Below are positions 53,490-61,098 of a stretch of 64,000 bases of DNA, one piece after another (the stretch's first letter is position 1; every line of letters begins with the position of its first letter). The translations under genes were made by a program, and so were the position numbers. The notes below the pieces were generated by a model. That model was given only the letters and a program-made list of their open reading frames with translations. It was not told the origin of the DNA and ran no database searches. Source of the DNA: Bacteroidota bacterium (GTDB taxonomy: Bacteria; Bacteroidota; Bacteroidia; Bacteroidales; Paludibacteraceae); NCBI GenBank assembly GCA_023391625.1, contig JAEWAN010000034.1, forward strand, positions 868,001 through 932,000, given 5' to 3'.

Positions 53490-53747
53490 TTATGGTTTAT
53501 AAGGCTTCCCACAAAAAGGACAATATGAATAAGCAACTTCTATTTCGTCCTTCTTTAGATTAAATGTACCATCTTTCTTTTTTTTACGATATACAAATGT
53601 TATTGATGGACGGATTTTTAACTCCTTCGGAGTAAATTGTAACATACAATTCAACGATCCTTCAGGATCTCCTAATTTTTCCCGGAGTCTTTTATTAACT
53701 TCATTAAAACAATTACAATTCATAATATTTTCATTAAATGTTTTCAT
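53490..53747 (-). CDS. Small Cys-rich zinc-ribbon protein between the repeats
   Basis: The 85-residue protein has Cys pairs near the start (NCNCFNEV) and end (YCPFCGKPYKP), the latter a typical zinc-ribbon knuckle. It contains KELKIRPSITFVYRKKKKDG. An ATG at codon 9 is an alternative start. It is exactly framed by the two 166-bp repeats, so gene plus repeat may have been duplicated or inserted as a unit. Confidence 0.65.
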   Translation of the reverse strand: MKTFNENIMNCNCFNEVNKRLREKLGDPEGSLNCMLQFTPKELKIRPSITFVYRKKKKDGTFNLKKDEIEVAYSYCPFCGKPYKP

Positions 53748-53760
53748 ATCAATTCTCTTA

Positions 53761-53926
53761 TTAAAAAGCCGGTCTTTCCCGGCCGCCAGGCAGTTGACTT
53801 CACATTTTTAATGTGTCCCTGTGTTCACGATGCAGCTTTACGTTTCAGACCTGATATTGCCAGAATCAGGAATCTCATTTCTGCTTCCCTGCACCCAGCA
53901 GAACCGATATCTCATTTACTTACAGG
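53761..53926 (-). repeat. 166-bp structured repeat, copy B
   Basis: The second copy (five substitutions from copy A) lies between the 53939-54382 gene and the zinc-ribbon gene. Its terminator-like end (GCCGG/CCGGC with T5 on the minus strand) falls at 53763-53783, just upstream of the zinc-ribbon gene start. It could be a small RNA gene or a transposable terminator. Confidence 0.85.
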
Positions 53927-53938
53927 GATTCGCTGATG

Positions 53939-54382
53939 TTATTTTTGTATATTTTTATCAATTTCGTTTTGGACGAAGCTTAACATTTCCTGAGCCTCTT
54001 CAAGAGATTGAAAAGGAGAAGGCAAATCTTCATCCCAATAACCTTGATATCCTACCTTTTTCAATATATTATCGTAAAACATATTAATAAAAACAGTCAG
54101 TAGTTCCGAAGTATTTTCTAAAGCTGACATGGATATTGCATGGGTTCCGTCATCATCAAAGTCTATAAATTCGTTTCTGAAGGACATCAAACCTTTTAAT
54201 ACAGGATACTTAACTTTTATTAGATAAGTACGTTTATAATGTATTTCAAAGGATAGAGTTGACTCTGTTTTTTCATATTCTTTTATTGCAAAGCAGAATA
54301 CGGAGAATATAAATTTCAGTTCTTCTCTGGATAAATCTGAAGGCTTTTTTTTCAAAGCTTCTTTTACTTCTTCTTTTGTCAT
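53939..54382 (-). CDS. Early protein, unknown (147 residues)
   Basis: The ATG at 54382 (MTKEEVKEALKKKPSDL) was preferred over 54412, which overlaps the methylase gene. The protein has a helical start, a beta-rich middle (TLSFEIHYKRTYLIKVKYPVL) and an acidic end. No family is recognised. Confidence 0.6.
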   Translation of the reverse strand: MTKEEVKEALKKKPSDLSREELKFIFSVFCFAIKEYEKTESTLSFEIHYKRTYLIKVKYPVLKGLMSFRNEFIDFDDDGTHAISMSALENTSELLTVFINMFYDNILKKVGYQGYWDEDLPSPFQSLEEAQEMLSFVQNEIDKNIQK

Positions 54383-54401
54383 AATGATTTGTATTAATAG
54401 T

Positions 54402-55232
54402 TTATAAATCAAATAATGTTTTTTCTATATCATAATTGTAAACTAAAATTTCTTTTCTACTCTGAACTGTCTGCTCTCTCCTATTTCTTTTATTCAGATT
54501 AGCAATTTTTATGTTGACATCTATCGATTTAATATTCCATTTATATTTAGCGACATGATATTTGAGAGTTTGAGACCAGTAGTTTGATAGAATAAATTTT
54601 CCTTTTATTACAGAAAGCAACTGAAGTAATTCATAAAAATCTTTATGTGTATAACCTGAATAATGTTGCTGATTCGATCCCGGGTAAGGAGGATCCAAAT
54701 AGAAAAAAGTATCTACAGAATCCCTCCCTTGAATGACCTGAATCGCCTCTCTACATGATATTTGTACATGCTCTAACCGATCTCGCAATTTTAATGTAAA
54801 TTCACTTCGTTTGTTTTTCAGATATATTCCGGAATGACTGCCGGATGTTCCATTACACCATTTCCAACCGCCATACATTGAGCCATTGAAAGATCCGTTC
54901 GTTATCATCCACACCGCCCAGGCTTTTTCTATGTCAGAGACTTCTACACGTCCATTCCAGATATCTTTTGCATAATAATACATTGCCTCAGAATGCAAAG
55001 TATTATCTATCAGCCGTTGTAATTCACCAAAATGATTCTGGACGCAGAGATAGAAATTAATTAAATTATTATCATGATCATTTATTACTTCTATGCCGGC
55101 CTTCGGTTTCCTAAAAAAAACAGCCCCACCTCCAAAATAGGGCTCACAATAAATTTTATGAGAAGGGATCATTGATAAGATCTCCCCAGCTATTCGTTGT
55201 TTACCACCATAATATGTAATAGGTGTATTCAT
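54402..55232 (-). CDS. D12-class DNA adenine N6-methyltransferase (Dam-like)
   Basis: The SAM-binding motif I is YCEPYFGGGAVFF, motif IV is LDPPYPGSN (DPPY, about residue 184), and the start TPITYYGGKQRIAGEIL is typical. The ATG at 55232 was preferred; 55256 is an upstream alternative. The recognition site is unknown. No restriction enzyme gene is adjacent, so it probably protects phage DNA or regulates phage genes. Confidence 0.9.
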   Translation of the reverse strand: MNTPITYYGGKQRIAGEILSMIPSHKIYCEPYFGGGAVFFRKPKAGIEVINDHDNNLINFYLCVQNHFGELQRLIDNTLHSEAMYYYAKDIWNGRVEVSDIEKAWAVWMITNGSFNGSMYGGWKWCNGTSGSHSGIYLKNKRSEFTLKLRDRLEHVQISCREAIQVIQGRDSVDTFFYLDPPYPGSNQQHYSGYTHKDFYELLQLLSVIKGKFILSNYWSQTLKYHVAKYKWNIKSIDVNIKIANLNKRNRREQTVQSRKEILVYNYDIEKTLFDL

Positions 55233-55322
55233 ATTGATTTTATATAACAGGGACATGCAGTAACAAAGGTTATAATCACAATACCAATCAGGTTTATATA
55301 TTTTTTCTGCATATCCCTGTAT

Positions 55323-55814
55323 TTAAAATTCCTCATGTACATTAATTAATAAATTCGAAACAGCCGGTGTTTCAACAGGCATTGATTCTTCCCCGGCAAT
55401 CTGCTTATCCCCCGGACATATAATATTCCGGTAATTATTTGCACACATCAATTCTAATATCAGCATAGCACGTTCTTCATCACCTCGTGAAAATCGTTTA
55501 AGCATTGTCAGCCGGGATTGTTCATTCCATGCAGTCAACACCATACCATGATTATTCTGTAGATAATCTTTATAGTATAGCCACATGGCTTTAAATCGTT
55601 CGGAGTGAAAGGGCAATAAAATCTCAGGAGGGTTTACCGGATCAATCATCTTATCAATATGATCTACAGTCTTGATAATAACATCCCATTCTTTTGCCAG
55701 CATTTTTTTTACTTTTGCTGCCTGCTTGGTAGGCGGGAAAATATCAAAAGTTTTCTTTATCAAATCCCCATAATTTGCCAGGGACTCACACAGTTTGTTC
55801 CACTCTGATTTCAT
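55323..55814 (-). CDS. Early protein, unknown (163 residues)
   Basis: This helical protein (ESLANYGDLIKKTFDIFPPTKQ; WLYYKDYLQNNHGMVLTAWNEQ) resembles replication accessory proteins in composition, but no domain is recognised. It stops 67 bp upstream of the methylase gene and starts 1 bp after the next gene. Confidence 0.6.
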   Translation of the reverse strand: MKSEWNKLCESLANYGDLIKKTFDIFPPTKQAAKVKKMLAKEWDVIIKTVDHIDKMIDPVNPPEILLPFHSERFKAMWLYYKDYLQNNHGMVLTAWNEQSRLTMLKRFSRGDEERAMLILELMCANNYRNIICPGDKQIAGEESMPVETPAVSNLLINVHEEF

Positions 55815-55815
55815 A

Positions 55816-56055
55816 TTACTGGATATTATACCTTTTCCTTGATTGTTCTAATTTCTTTTTAAAAATCTCAATCCTTTCTACAGGATCAGCATCAGCAGGA
55901 ATACAAATAATTGTATTATTATCTACAGAGACATATTTTTTCCCTTTTTCATTCATTTTTATATTTTCTAAAAGGTTTTCAATTTTCTCTTTCTCTGACA
56001 ACATTTCTACATGAGTTATCACTCCATCCTGAATTGCCCTATTCGTTTTTTTCAT
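55816..56055 (-). CDS. Small early protein, unknown (79 residues)
   Basis: This charged protein (EKIENLLENIKMNEKGKKYV; NNTIICIPADADPVERIEIFKKKLEQ) has no recognised family. It overlaps the DnaA domain-IV-like gene by 17 bp and precedes the 163-residue gene by 1 bp, so translation is probably coupled. Confidence 0.6.
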   Translation of the reverse strand: MKKTNRAIQDGVITHVEMLSEKEKIENLLENIKMNEKGKKYVSVDNNTIICIPADADPVERIEIFKKKLEQSRKRYNIQ

Positions 56056-56344
56056 TTATTATTTCATTTATAAAATCATAAATTTTTTTATCCTTTGAAT
56101 AAAATAGTCCATGAATTCTATTTATAGAATAATGTACCGTCGCATGATCACATCCCATGATTTTCGCAATTTCAAAATTACGTTTACCTCTTATTTGCTT
56201 AAGTAAAAACATGTAAACCTGTCGAGCTTCAATTAACCTTCTGTTTGTCGTTTTTTCAAACAGATTATAACCAAATAATCCGAAAAACTCTGTTACTTTA
56301 TGAGCCAAGGTTATTTCTTTATAGGTCATATTTGATGAAAACAT
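56039..56344 (-). CDS. DnaA domain IV-like DNA-binding protein
   Basis: The 101-residue protein contains RRLIEARQVYMFLLKQIRGKRNFEIAKIMGCDHATVHYSINRI, which follows the DnaA domain IV layout (R-x-x-x-x-A/P-R-Q-x-x-M-Y-L ... F/GxxDHxTV signature). There is no AAA+ domain. DnaA domain IV binds DnaA-box DNA through the DHxTV helix; here DHATVH is present. It could direct host initiation proteins, repress DnaA-box genes, or bind phage sites. Confidence 0.7.
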   Translation of the reverse strand: MFSSNMTYKEITLAHKVTEFFGLFGYNLFEKTTNRRLIEARQVYMFLLKQIRGKRNFEIAKIMGCDHATVHYSINRIHGLFYSKDKKIYDFINEIINEKNE

Positions 56345-56603
56345 TAGTTATCACATCAGTAAAAACCTCATTACTGTATCCAAATTTTTCCATTAATTTA
56401 ATCGTTCCGGTATTTTCATCCCGATTATATTCTTCCACTTGAACTATTTTAGAACTCTCTAATTCATCTAACATGGAAGTGGAAAAAGGAGCTGTGGTAA
56501 ACAAGGCTATCAAATGACCTGTTTTAGAAAAAGTAATCTGATTACTTTTTGATAAGACCGTCGTAGACGACTGTCTAATAATAATTTCAATGTCTTTTCT
56601 CAT
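56319..56603 (-). CDS. Early protein, unknown (94 residues)
   Basis: The protein (IEIIIRQSSTTVLSKSNQITF; TSMLDELESSKIVQVEEYN) is predicted alpha/beta, with no recognised family. It overlaps the DnaA-like gene by 26 bp. Confidence 0.55.
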   Translation of the reverse strand: MRKDIEIIIRQSSTTVLSKSNQITFSKTGHLIALFTTAPFSTSMLDELESSKIVQVEEYNRDENTGTIKLMEKFGYSNEVFTDVITNVFIKYDL

Positions 56604-56623
56604 TTTGTGTCGCAGCGTTATGT

Positions 56624-56965
56624 TTATAATTCTATTATATTTACTGAATATTCATATTCAAATCTTCTTGAAGCATACCGTACTCTCCTTCTATAATAAA
56701 AAGGATCCAAGGAGAATACCTGAATAAATAATAGTATAGCAACCATGGAGGAGATCATACGTTTATAATACTCCCGGACGATTTCCATGTTACTTTTGAG
56801 CTTTAATTTCTCTTTAATATCCCTAATATGATTCTGTACGGTAGTTACAGATATAAAGATCTTATTACTTATTTCCTTTGCTCGCAAGCATTCTTCCGCA
56901 ATGATTGTTGCTATATATGCCTGCTGATCTGTCAACTCCGGAAATAAATCTTTACCTGTTTTCAT
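56624..56965 (-). CDS. LuxR-type HTH protein with membrane anchor
   Basis: The 113-residue protein has a GerE/LuxR HTH at its start (LTDQQAYIATIIAEECLRAK, KIFISVTTVQNHIRDIKEKLK) and then a hydrophobic helix (MISSMVAILLFIQVFSL) and a short Arg/Tyr-rich tail. The HTH would face the cytoplasm. Such a membrane-tethered regulator so early in a phage operon is unusual. It overlaps the Cro-like gene by 4 bp. Confidence 0.75.
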   Translation of the reverse strand: MKTGKDLFPELTDQQAYIATIIAEECLRAKEISNKIFISVTTVQNHIRDIKEKLKLKSNMEIVREYYKRMISSMVAILLFIQVFSLDPFYYRRRVRYASRRFEYEYSVNIIEL

Positions 56966-57201
56966 TTTATTGCCTCTTCAATTCTTTTCAAAGATTTATT
57001 CAATCGTTCCTCACGATCCATAATCAAATTGACCATATTAATCCAACATTCTTTTTGCACCGCAGTCATTTTGTTTATATCAGTACATTTAAGCATATTA
57101 TTTACTACACCTATTTTAACCCGAGATTTTTGAGCAACAGTTCTTTTATCGCCATACTGCAGTTTACTTTCAATAAAATTTTTCGTTTCAATAAAGTCCA
57201 T
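56962..57201 (-). CDS. Cro-like early regulator (tentative)
   Basis: The 79-residue, first gene of the leftward early operon has YGDKRTVAQKSRVKIGVVNNMLK, which fits an HTH (KRTVAQKSRVKIGVVNNML), then a helical end. Position opposite the repressor gene across the operator-like boxes suggests a Cro role. Sequence support alone is weak. Confidence 0.5.
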   Translation of the reverse strand: MDFIETKNFIESKLQYGDKRTVAQKSRVKIGVVNNMLKCTDINKMTAVQKECWINMVNLIMDREERLNKSLKRIEEAIK

Positions 57202-57236
57202 GTTGTAAATGATTATTTTTAATTATTTTTTTATGC

Positions 57237-57244
57237 TATATTTG
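57237..57244 (+). promoter_or_regulatory. -7-like element in the lysogeny control region
   Basis: TATATTTG on the plus strand matches TAnnTTTG, 142 bp before the repressor ATG. The long leader to the gene contains the TTTCATAT boxes. Confidence 0.35.
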
Positions 57245-57285
57245 TTAGTTATTTTGTACTGTCATTAAAATAGCATTTAGATACA

Positions 57286-57366
57286 TTTCATATTAGTTTC
57301 ATATTCAATGCAAACATCTGAAATAAATTTCATATACACAAATTAAAATATGAATATTTTTCATAT
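57286..57366. promoter_or_regulatory. Operator-like TTTCATAT boxes
   Basis: Four direct copies of TTTCATAT (57286, 57297, 57328, 57359) and one inverted ATATGAA (57348-57354) lie between the divergent repressor and Cro-like genes. The inverted and last copies form an inverted repeat. The cluster resembles phage repressor operators. Confidence 0.55.
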
Positions 57367-57385
57367 AAAATTCAGACAAACATAA

Positions 57386-57853
57386 ATGCAGACACAACAA
57401 ACTGAGTTAGAAAGACTTAATCACTCCCTAAGGATTGCATCACAAAAACTGGGAATATTCACAAAAAAAGGGATGGCTAAATTCTTGGATTATACGAATC
57501 CTTATTATTCCGAAGTAACTACAGGAAGAATAAAATTATCTGATGATTTTATGAAAAAAATTTCAGATAAACTTAATATAAATTCAGATTGGATAAAAAC
57601 AGGTAATGGTAACATATTTAACGAAGAAAATGATGAGAAAGATAATAAACTATCTAAAAATGATGATGAGGTAATCAGATCTTTAGTAAAATCAATAGAA
57701 AGGATGAGTGAAACTCACGAACGTGATAGTCAATCAATTGCAAGACTTGTAACTATTATCGAAAATAATAATGACATAAAAAGGGAAGATGTCCCTGCGA
57801 ATCGGTCAAAAACTTATACTGCAGACAAGTTGAAGAATGCCGGCGAACAATAG
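57386..57853 (+). CDS. CI-like phage repressor
   Basis: The 155-residue protein has an N-terminal HTH (SQKLGIFTKKGMAKFLDYTNPYYSEVTTGRIKLSD; a helix-turn-helix followed by LSDDFMKKISDKLNIN) and an Asn/Glu-rich helical end. It lacks an S24 self-cleavage peptidase domain, so induction would not be by RecA-type cleavage of this protein. It reads rightward, away from the early operon. Confidence 0.7.
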   Translation: MQTQQTELERLNHSLRIASQKLGIFTKKGMAKFLDYTNPYYSEVTTGRIKLSDDFMKKISDKLNINSDWIKTGNGNIFNEENDEKDNKLSKNDDEVIRSLVKSIERMSETHERDSQSIARLVTIIENNNDIKREDVPANRSKTYTADKLKNAGEQ

Positions 57854-58057
57854 ATCGTCATCCCATAATAAGGATAAACTTTAAAAAAGAAAAATTTTGA
57901 TTTTGGATTGGATTGGATTGAATAGTAAAACAAAAGTACAAAAAAAGTAAACAATAGAATATAAACACAGACACATACAGACAAAAAAAAGCATAACAGA
58001 CACTTATAGACAGAAATAACAAGTTGATTTACATTAAATTGATATAGAGGATTAATC
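57854..58057. other. Phage right end, no gene; ACAGACA words
   Basis: No gene was found. The stretch has three GGATT repeats (about 57905-57920) and four [T/A]ACAGACA or ATAGACAG words (about 57965-58020), similar to AGAC/GTCT words within 90 bp of attL. These may be integrase arm sites. Confidence 0.3.
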
Positions 58058-58072
58058 TCCTGTCATCCCGAC
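58058..58072 (+). other. attR core
   Basis: This is an identical copy of the 15-bp attL core. Here it is not part of a tRNA: the upstream T-arm half is missing. It is followed by a strong bidirectional terminator that was presumably the tRNA-Pro terminator before integration. Confidence 0.85.
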
Positions 58073-58077
58073 ATAAC

Positions 58078-58113
58078 AAAAAAGACTTACGATATAAATC
58101 GTAAGTCTTTTTT
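58078..58113. terminator. Bidirectional terminator, probably the original tRNA-Pro terminator
   Basis: A perfect 16-bp stem (58078-58093 with 58098-58113), 4-nt loop, A6 on the left and T6 on the right. It starts six bases after attR. The stretch 58114-58376 holds no other feature I can support. Confidence 0.85.
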
Positions 58114-58376
58114 GTCTATAGGCCTTTTTCATACAAAGTTTAAAATCCAGCAGCCATATCTTTCAATACAATTTATATAATAAAAACACTTATATAGTTT
58201 TATCACAAAATAAAAGACAAGCTAATGAACAACAGATAACTGATGTCTGTTTACATTATAAGAAAACCTTAAACTAAAAATTATAGTAAAAAACAACAAG
58301 TATAAAACCTAAATAGATATTTAACAAATTAAAATATAGATAAAAAAACAACCCTTAATTCTATAAATCAACATAT

Positions 58377-58823
58377 ATGAAATATCAAAACTTCATCTTA
58401 CTTTTTATTACTATCGGTATATTATCTTTATTCAACTCTTGTAAAAAAGATTCTAATAATTTAATTATTGGCACTTGGACCTTTGAAAAAAATATTGTCG
58501 ATCTGTATACTGATAATCCAGAGATGGATTCTTTTTTAAAACATGAAATTGCCCAAATCCTAAGTATGGAAGAAGGTACCCAAATAACTTTCAATGAAAA
58601 CGGCTCTTATACAACCTCACACCCAGACAATGAAAATATCACTACCGAAGGGAAATATTCATTTGAAGGAGATAAGTTTTTTATGGACGATGAACATTAC
58701 AGCTACACTTTTGAGAAAAAGAAATTTCTTATTACACGATATTTTGGAGATACAATAAATCTAGACGACCTTCCTGACATCACTATTCATAACTTAACCA
58801 TCACCTTTATTTTAAAGAAGTAA
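58377..58823 (+). CDS. Lipocalin-like lipoprotein
   Basis: The 148-residue protein has a lipoprotein signal FNSC followed by KKDS. The mature part (IGTWTFEKNIVDLY; QITFNENGSYTTSHPDNEN; TEGKYSFEGDKFFMDD) is the lipocalin-like_4/5 small beta-barrel pattern, common in Bacteroidetes. It resembles the prophage lipoprotein at 32052 in layout. Function is unknown. It is monocistronic. Confidence 0.7.
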   Translation: MKYQNFILLFITIGILSLFNSCKKDSNNLIIGTWTFEKNIVDLYTDNPEMDSFLKHEIAQILSMEEGTQITFNENGSYTTSHPDNENITTEGKYSFEGDKFFMDDEHYSYTFEKKKFLITRYFGDTINLDDLPDITIHNLTITFILKK

Positions 58824-58856
58824 GTATATCTCCACATAAATAATAAAACTAAACAC

Positions 58857-58887
58857 AAAAAATCCATTTGAATCAAATGGATTTTTT
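58857..58887 (+). terminator. Terminator of the lipocalin-like gene
   Basis: A perfect 15-bp stem (58857-58871 with 58873-58887), with T6 at the end. The following 58888-59222 has no gene but contains two palindromes. Confidence 0.8.
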
Positions 58888-59032
58888 CATTTTTCAAAAT
58901 AGGAAAATATAAAACTCTAATGCAATATCTCTATATAGTATTATCACACAAACATGTACTCCTCATATACTTAAACAGACCATTCTTACAAACAAGCTTC
59001 TCCATCACAAGCCAATTATTATCTTTCCACAG

Positions 59033-59061
59033 TTTAATATGGATTTAAAATCCATATTAAA
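59033..59061. repeat. 29-bp AT-rich palindrome
   Basis: TTTAATATGGATTT (59033-59046) pairs with AAATCCATATTAAA (59048-59061), with one central A. It lies about 160 bp before the amidase gene; possibly an operator or a cruciform. Confidence 0.5.
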
Positions 59062-59104
59062 GCTACCCTAAAATATAACCCTGCTATTTTCATCCTTTCA
59101 GATA

Positions 59105-59128
59105 AAGATTTCGACATGTCGAAATCTT
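59105..59128. repeat. 24-bp perfect palindrome, copy 1
   Basis: AAGATTTCGACA and its exact reverse complement lie back to back. It is repeated at 59860-59883 with one change, so the two copies flank the amidase gene. Confidence 0.7.
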
Positions 59129-59222
59129 ACTTCCCAAAAAATAAAAATAATGCCAATTATTCCCTTGCTTTGCATTCCTAACCTATTCAGAAACCAAAAC
59201 CACAACTTAAAAATTTATATGT

Positions 59223-59651
59223 ATGAGAACTTTATCTAAAATTATTATCCACTGCACTTTAACACCTGAAAATCAAGAAGTAAGTGTTAAAGAAATTGAC
59301 ACCTGGCACAAGAAAAAAGGATTTTATGGAATCGGCTATCATTATGTTATAGGCCTGAAAGGAGAAATACTGATAGGCCGGGACTTACAACTTCCCGGTG
59401 CGCACTGCTTAGGACAAAATGCTTATAGTATTGGCATTTGTTATGTCGGAGGGTTGTCCAAAGATGGAAAAAAATACAAGGACACCCGCACTGAGGCTCA
59501 AAAAGAAACACTAAAAAAACTTATTGAAGGCTTAATGGTTCCTTATCCTCATCTCACCGTACATGGGCACAATGAATTTGAAAAAACACCCTGCCCTTGT
59601 TTCAAGGTGAAAAAAGAATTCAAAGCAAAGAACATAAAACCGGTGGTTTAA
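59223..59651 (+). CDS. N-acetylmuramoyl-L-alanine amidase (T7-lysozyme-like)
   Basis: The 142-residue amidase_2 domain has zinc ligands His in IIIHCT, His in GAHCLGQN and Cys in PCPCF, plus the family phrase GYHYVIG. It has no signal peptide. The enzyme cleaves the sugar-peptide bond of peptidoglycan. Size and lack of a signal match phage endolysins and the small amidases found in Bacteroides accessory and capsule loci. It lies outside the att sites, so it does not belong to this prophage. Confidence 0.87.
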   Translation: MRTLSKIIIHCTLTPENQEVSVKEIDTWHKKKGFYGIGYHYVIGLKGEILIGRDLQLPGAHCLGQNAYSIGICYVGGLSKDGKKYKDTRTEAQKETLKKLIEGLMVPYPHLTVHGHNEFEKTPCPCFKVKKEFKAKNIKPVV

Positions 59652-59859
59652 ATAACGCCACTTTGTTACTAAAGGAAAATATCTTTTTGTTAAAGGATAT
59701 CCTACTCCTATGAATGGCAAGCAGAACAGCTTAAACCTTTTCCTATTCCGATTTTATGTTACTAAAAACATTTTAGCGAGGAAATTTTACATTCCATAAA
59801 GCATAATAAACAACACTTTAAGAAAGCGTTTCAAATTATAAATATTTTGACATTTCATA

Positions 59860-59883
59860 AAGATTTCGACATGTAGAAATCTT
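59860..59883. repeat. 24-bp near-palindrome, copy 2
   Basis: It is identical to 59105-59128 at 23 of 24 positions; the change breaks one base pair. The rest of 59652-60012 has no gene and only very short frames. Confidence 0.7.
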
Positions 59884-60012
59884 CACAGACAAACAGGACT
59901 GAGATACTATTCAATTTTCATTTTTTTGCATACATGAAAAATCAATAGAAAGTTTTATCTCCGGAAAACAATCAATTAAATAAAAATCCCTTTTTAATAA
60001 AACGCATATAAT

Positions 60013-61092
60013 ATGAGAAAAAATATTGCCGACCAAAAGAAAGATTTATTAAAAATAATACATGGTATAATCACGAATCAGCTACAACTCACAGAAAGTA
60101 ACGGACTTGTAAACGGACAATCCGGAGTTGCTTTATTCATGTACAAATATTCCCAGTATAAAAATGATCAGGAAATGCTTGATATAGCCCACTCCATCAT
60201 CAACAATTATGTGTGGGGGCCATCATTGGCGTCATTAAACTCTACAAATTTCACATACGGCAAAACCGGATTCAGCTGGCTTTTCCAGCATCTAATAGAC
60301 ATAAACATTATCACTTCCAATACCCAAATTGAAAATGTACTTATTGAGTTAGACCGTTCCATCATATACCATAGGCTGCAAACTCCACTCTTAGTTGACA
60401 TAAAAAGCGATCTGTTTTCACACGGGCTGGCTCTTATAAAACGCTACAAAGGATTTGATCATTATAACAACGAAAGCGAGGAAGGAGAAGGGCAAAACCT
60501 CTATCTCTATAAATTAACGCTAAGGGAACAAATCATTTATTTAATAGATGAATGTGAACGGCTTTTATATGACAAAACTGCATTTAACAACATCCTAAAG
60601 CCCAATTGGTCTTTACGCTTATTAAACTCTATTCTTTTCTTTCTGATTCAAAGCCATAAATACAATATTTTTCCATCAAAAACAATAAAATTAATTGTCT
60701 ACATCATAGAAATACAAAAGAAACTTTTACCGACATGCAATATTCTTGAATTGTCGGAGATTTTTGCCTTTTACAGTCTGACAAATTCGATCCGATCCGT
60801 TTTACCACAGATTAGTAAATATGATAATAGCATATCACCGGCCTTCACCGTAGACACTGAAAACATCAGCTCTGAAATTCTAATTGAAGTTTTATCCAAT
60901 GCAGGGTTTTACACCATAATATTTGAAAATAAAGACATTTTCAACGAAACATTATCTTACTTATGCAGTCAAGACAATTCCCTGGTAAAGAAACTCTGCA
61001 AACATTTGAAAAAAAACAAAAACAACCGCATGAATTTATCATTAGATGGATTATCATCAATAGGTTACGGAATTATATCAATATTAAATTAA
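60013..61092 (+). CDS. LanC-like protein without zinc ligands
   Basis: The 359-residue protein shows LanC-type alpha-toroid repeats: GLVNGQSGVALFMYKYS, YGKTGFSWLFQHL, SDLFSHGLALIKRYK and, at the end, LDGLSSIGYGIISIL (GLxxGxxGxxxxL form). The Cys-His-Gly and Cys zinc ligands of true LanC are not present, so cyclase activity is unlikely and a scaffold or binding role is more plausible. It is the first gene of the operon that runs to the window edge. Confidence 0.7.
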   Translation: MRKNIADQKKDLLKIIHGIITNQLQLTESNGLVNGQSGVALFMYKYSQYKNDQEMLDIAHSIINNYVWGPSLASLNSTNFTYGKTGFSWLFQHLIDINIITSNTQIENVLIELDRSIIYHRLQTPLLVDIKSDLFSHGLALIKRYKGFDHYNNESEEGEGQNLYLYKLTLREQIIYLIDECERLLYDKTAFNNILKPNWSLRLLNSILFFLIQSHKYNIFPSKTIKLIVYIIEIQKKLLPTCNILELSEIFAFYSLTNSIRSVLPQISKYDNSISPAFTVDTENISSEILIEVLSNAGFYTIIFENKDIFNETLSYLCSQDNSLVKKLCKHLKKNKNNRMNLSLDGLSSIGYGIISILN

Positions 61093-61098
61093 GAATCT

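Larger units (their letters stand above)
18497..58072. mobile_element. Complete tailed-phage prophage integrated in tRNA-Pro
   Basis: A 15-bp core at the tRNA 3' end is repeated at 58058. Between the copies lie an integrase, repressor with divergent early operon, replication ATPase, DNA methylase, S49 protease, capsid, both terminase subunits, portal, holin, endolysin, tape measure, tail and fibre genes. All lytic genes read leftward. No interrupted essential gene was seen, so the prophage may be inducible. The tape measure (1200 residues) shows that it has a tail of substantial length; no sheath protein was recognised, so a siphovirus is more likely than a myovirus. Confidence 0.93.

Noticed and set aside
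53371..53510. Plus-strand frames through both 166-bp repeats (starting MQLYVSD)
   Set aside because: Three of the five differences between copies change the amino acid and the frames run into different downstream sequence; RNA structure explains the conservation better.
18611..56616. A shared 14-bp word TTTTGTGTCGCAGC before int and near 56603
   Set aside because: A few repeated 14-mers are expected by chance in 64 kb, and the two contexts differ in strand and role.
59223..59651. The amidase as the endolysin of this prophage
   Set aside because: It lies 1.15 kb outside attR, and the prophage has its own M15 endolysin beside the holin.
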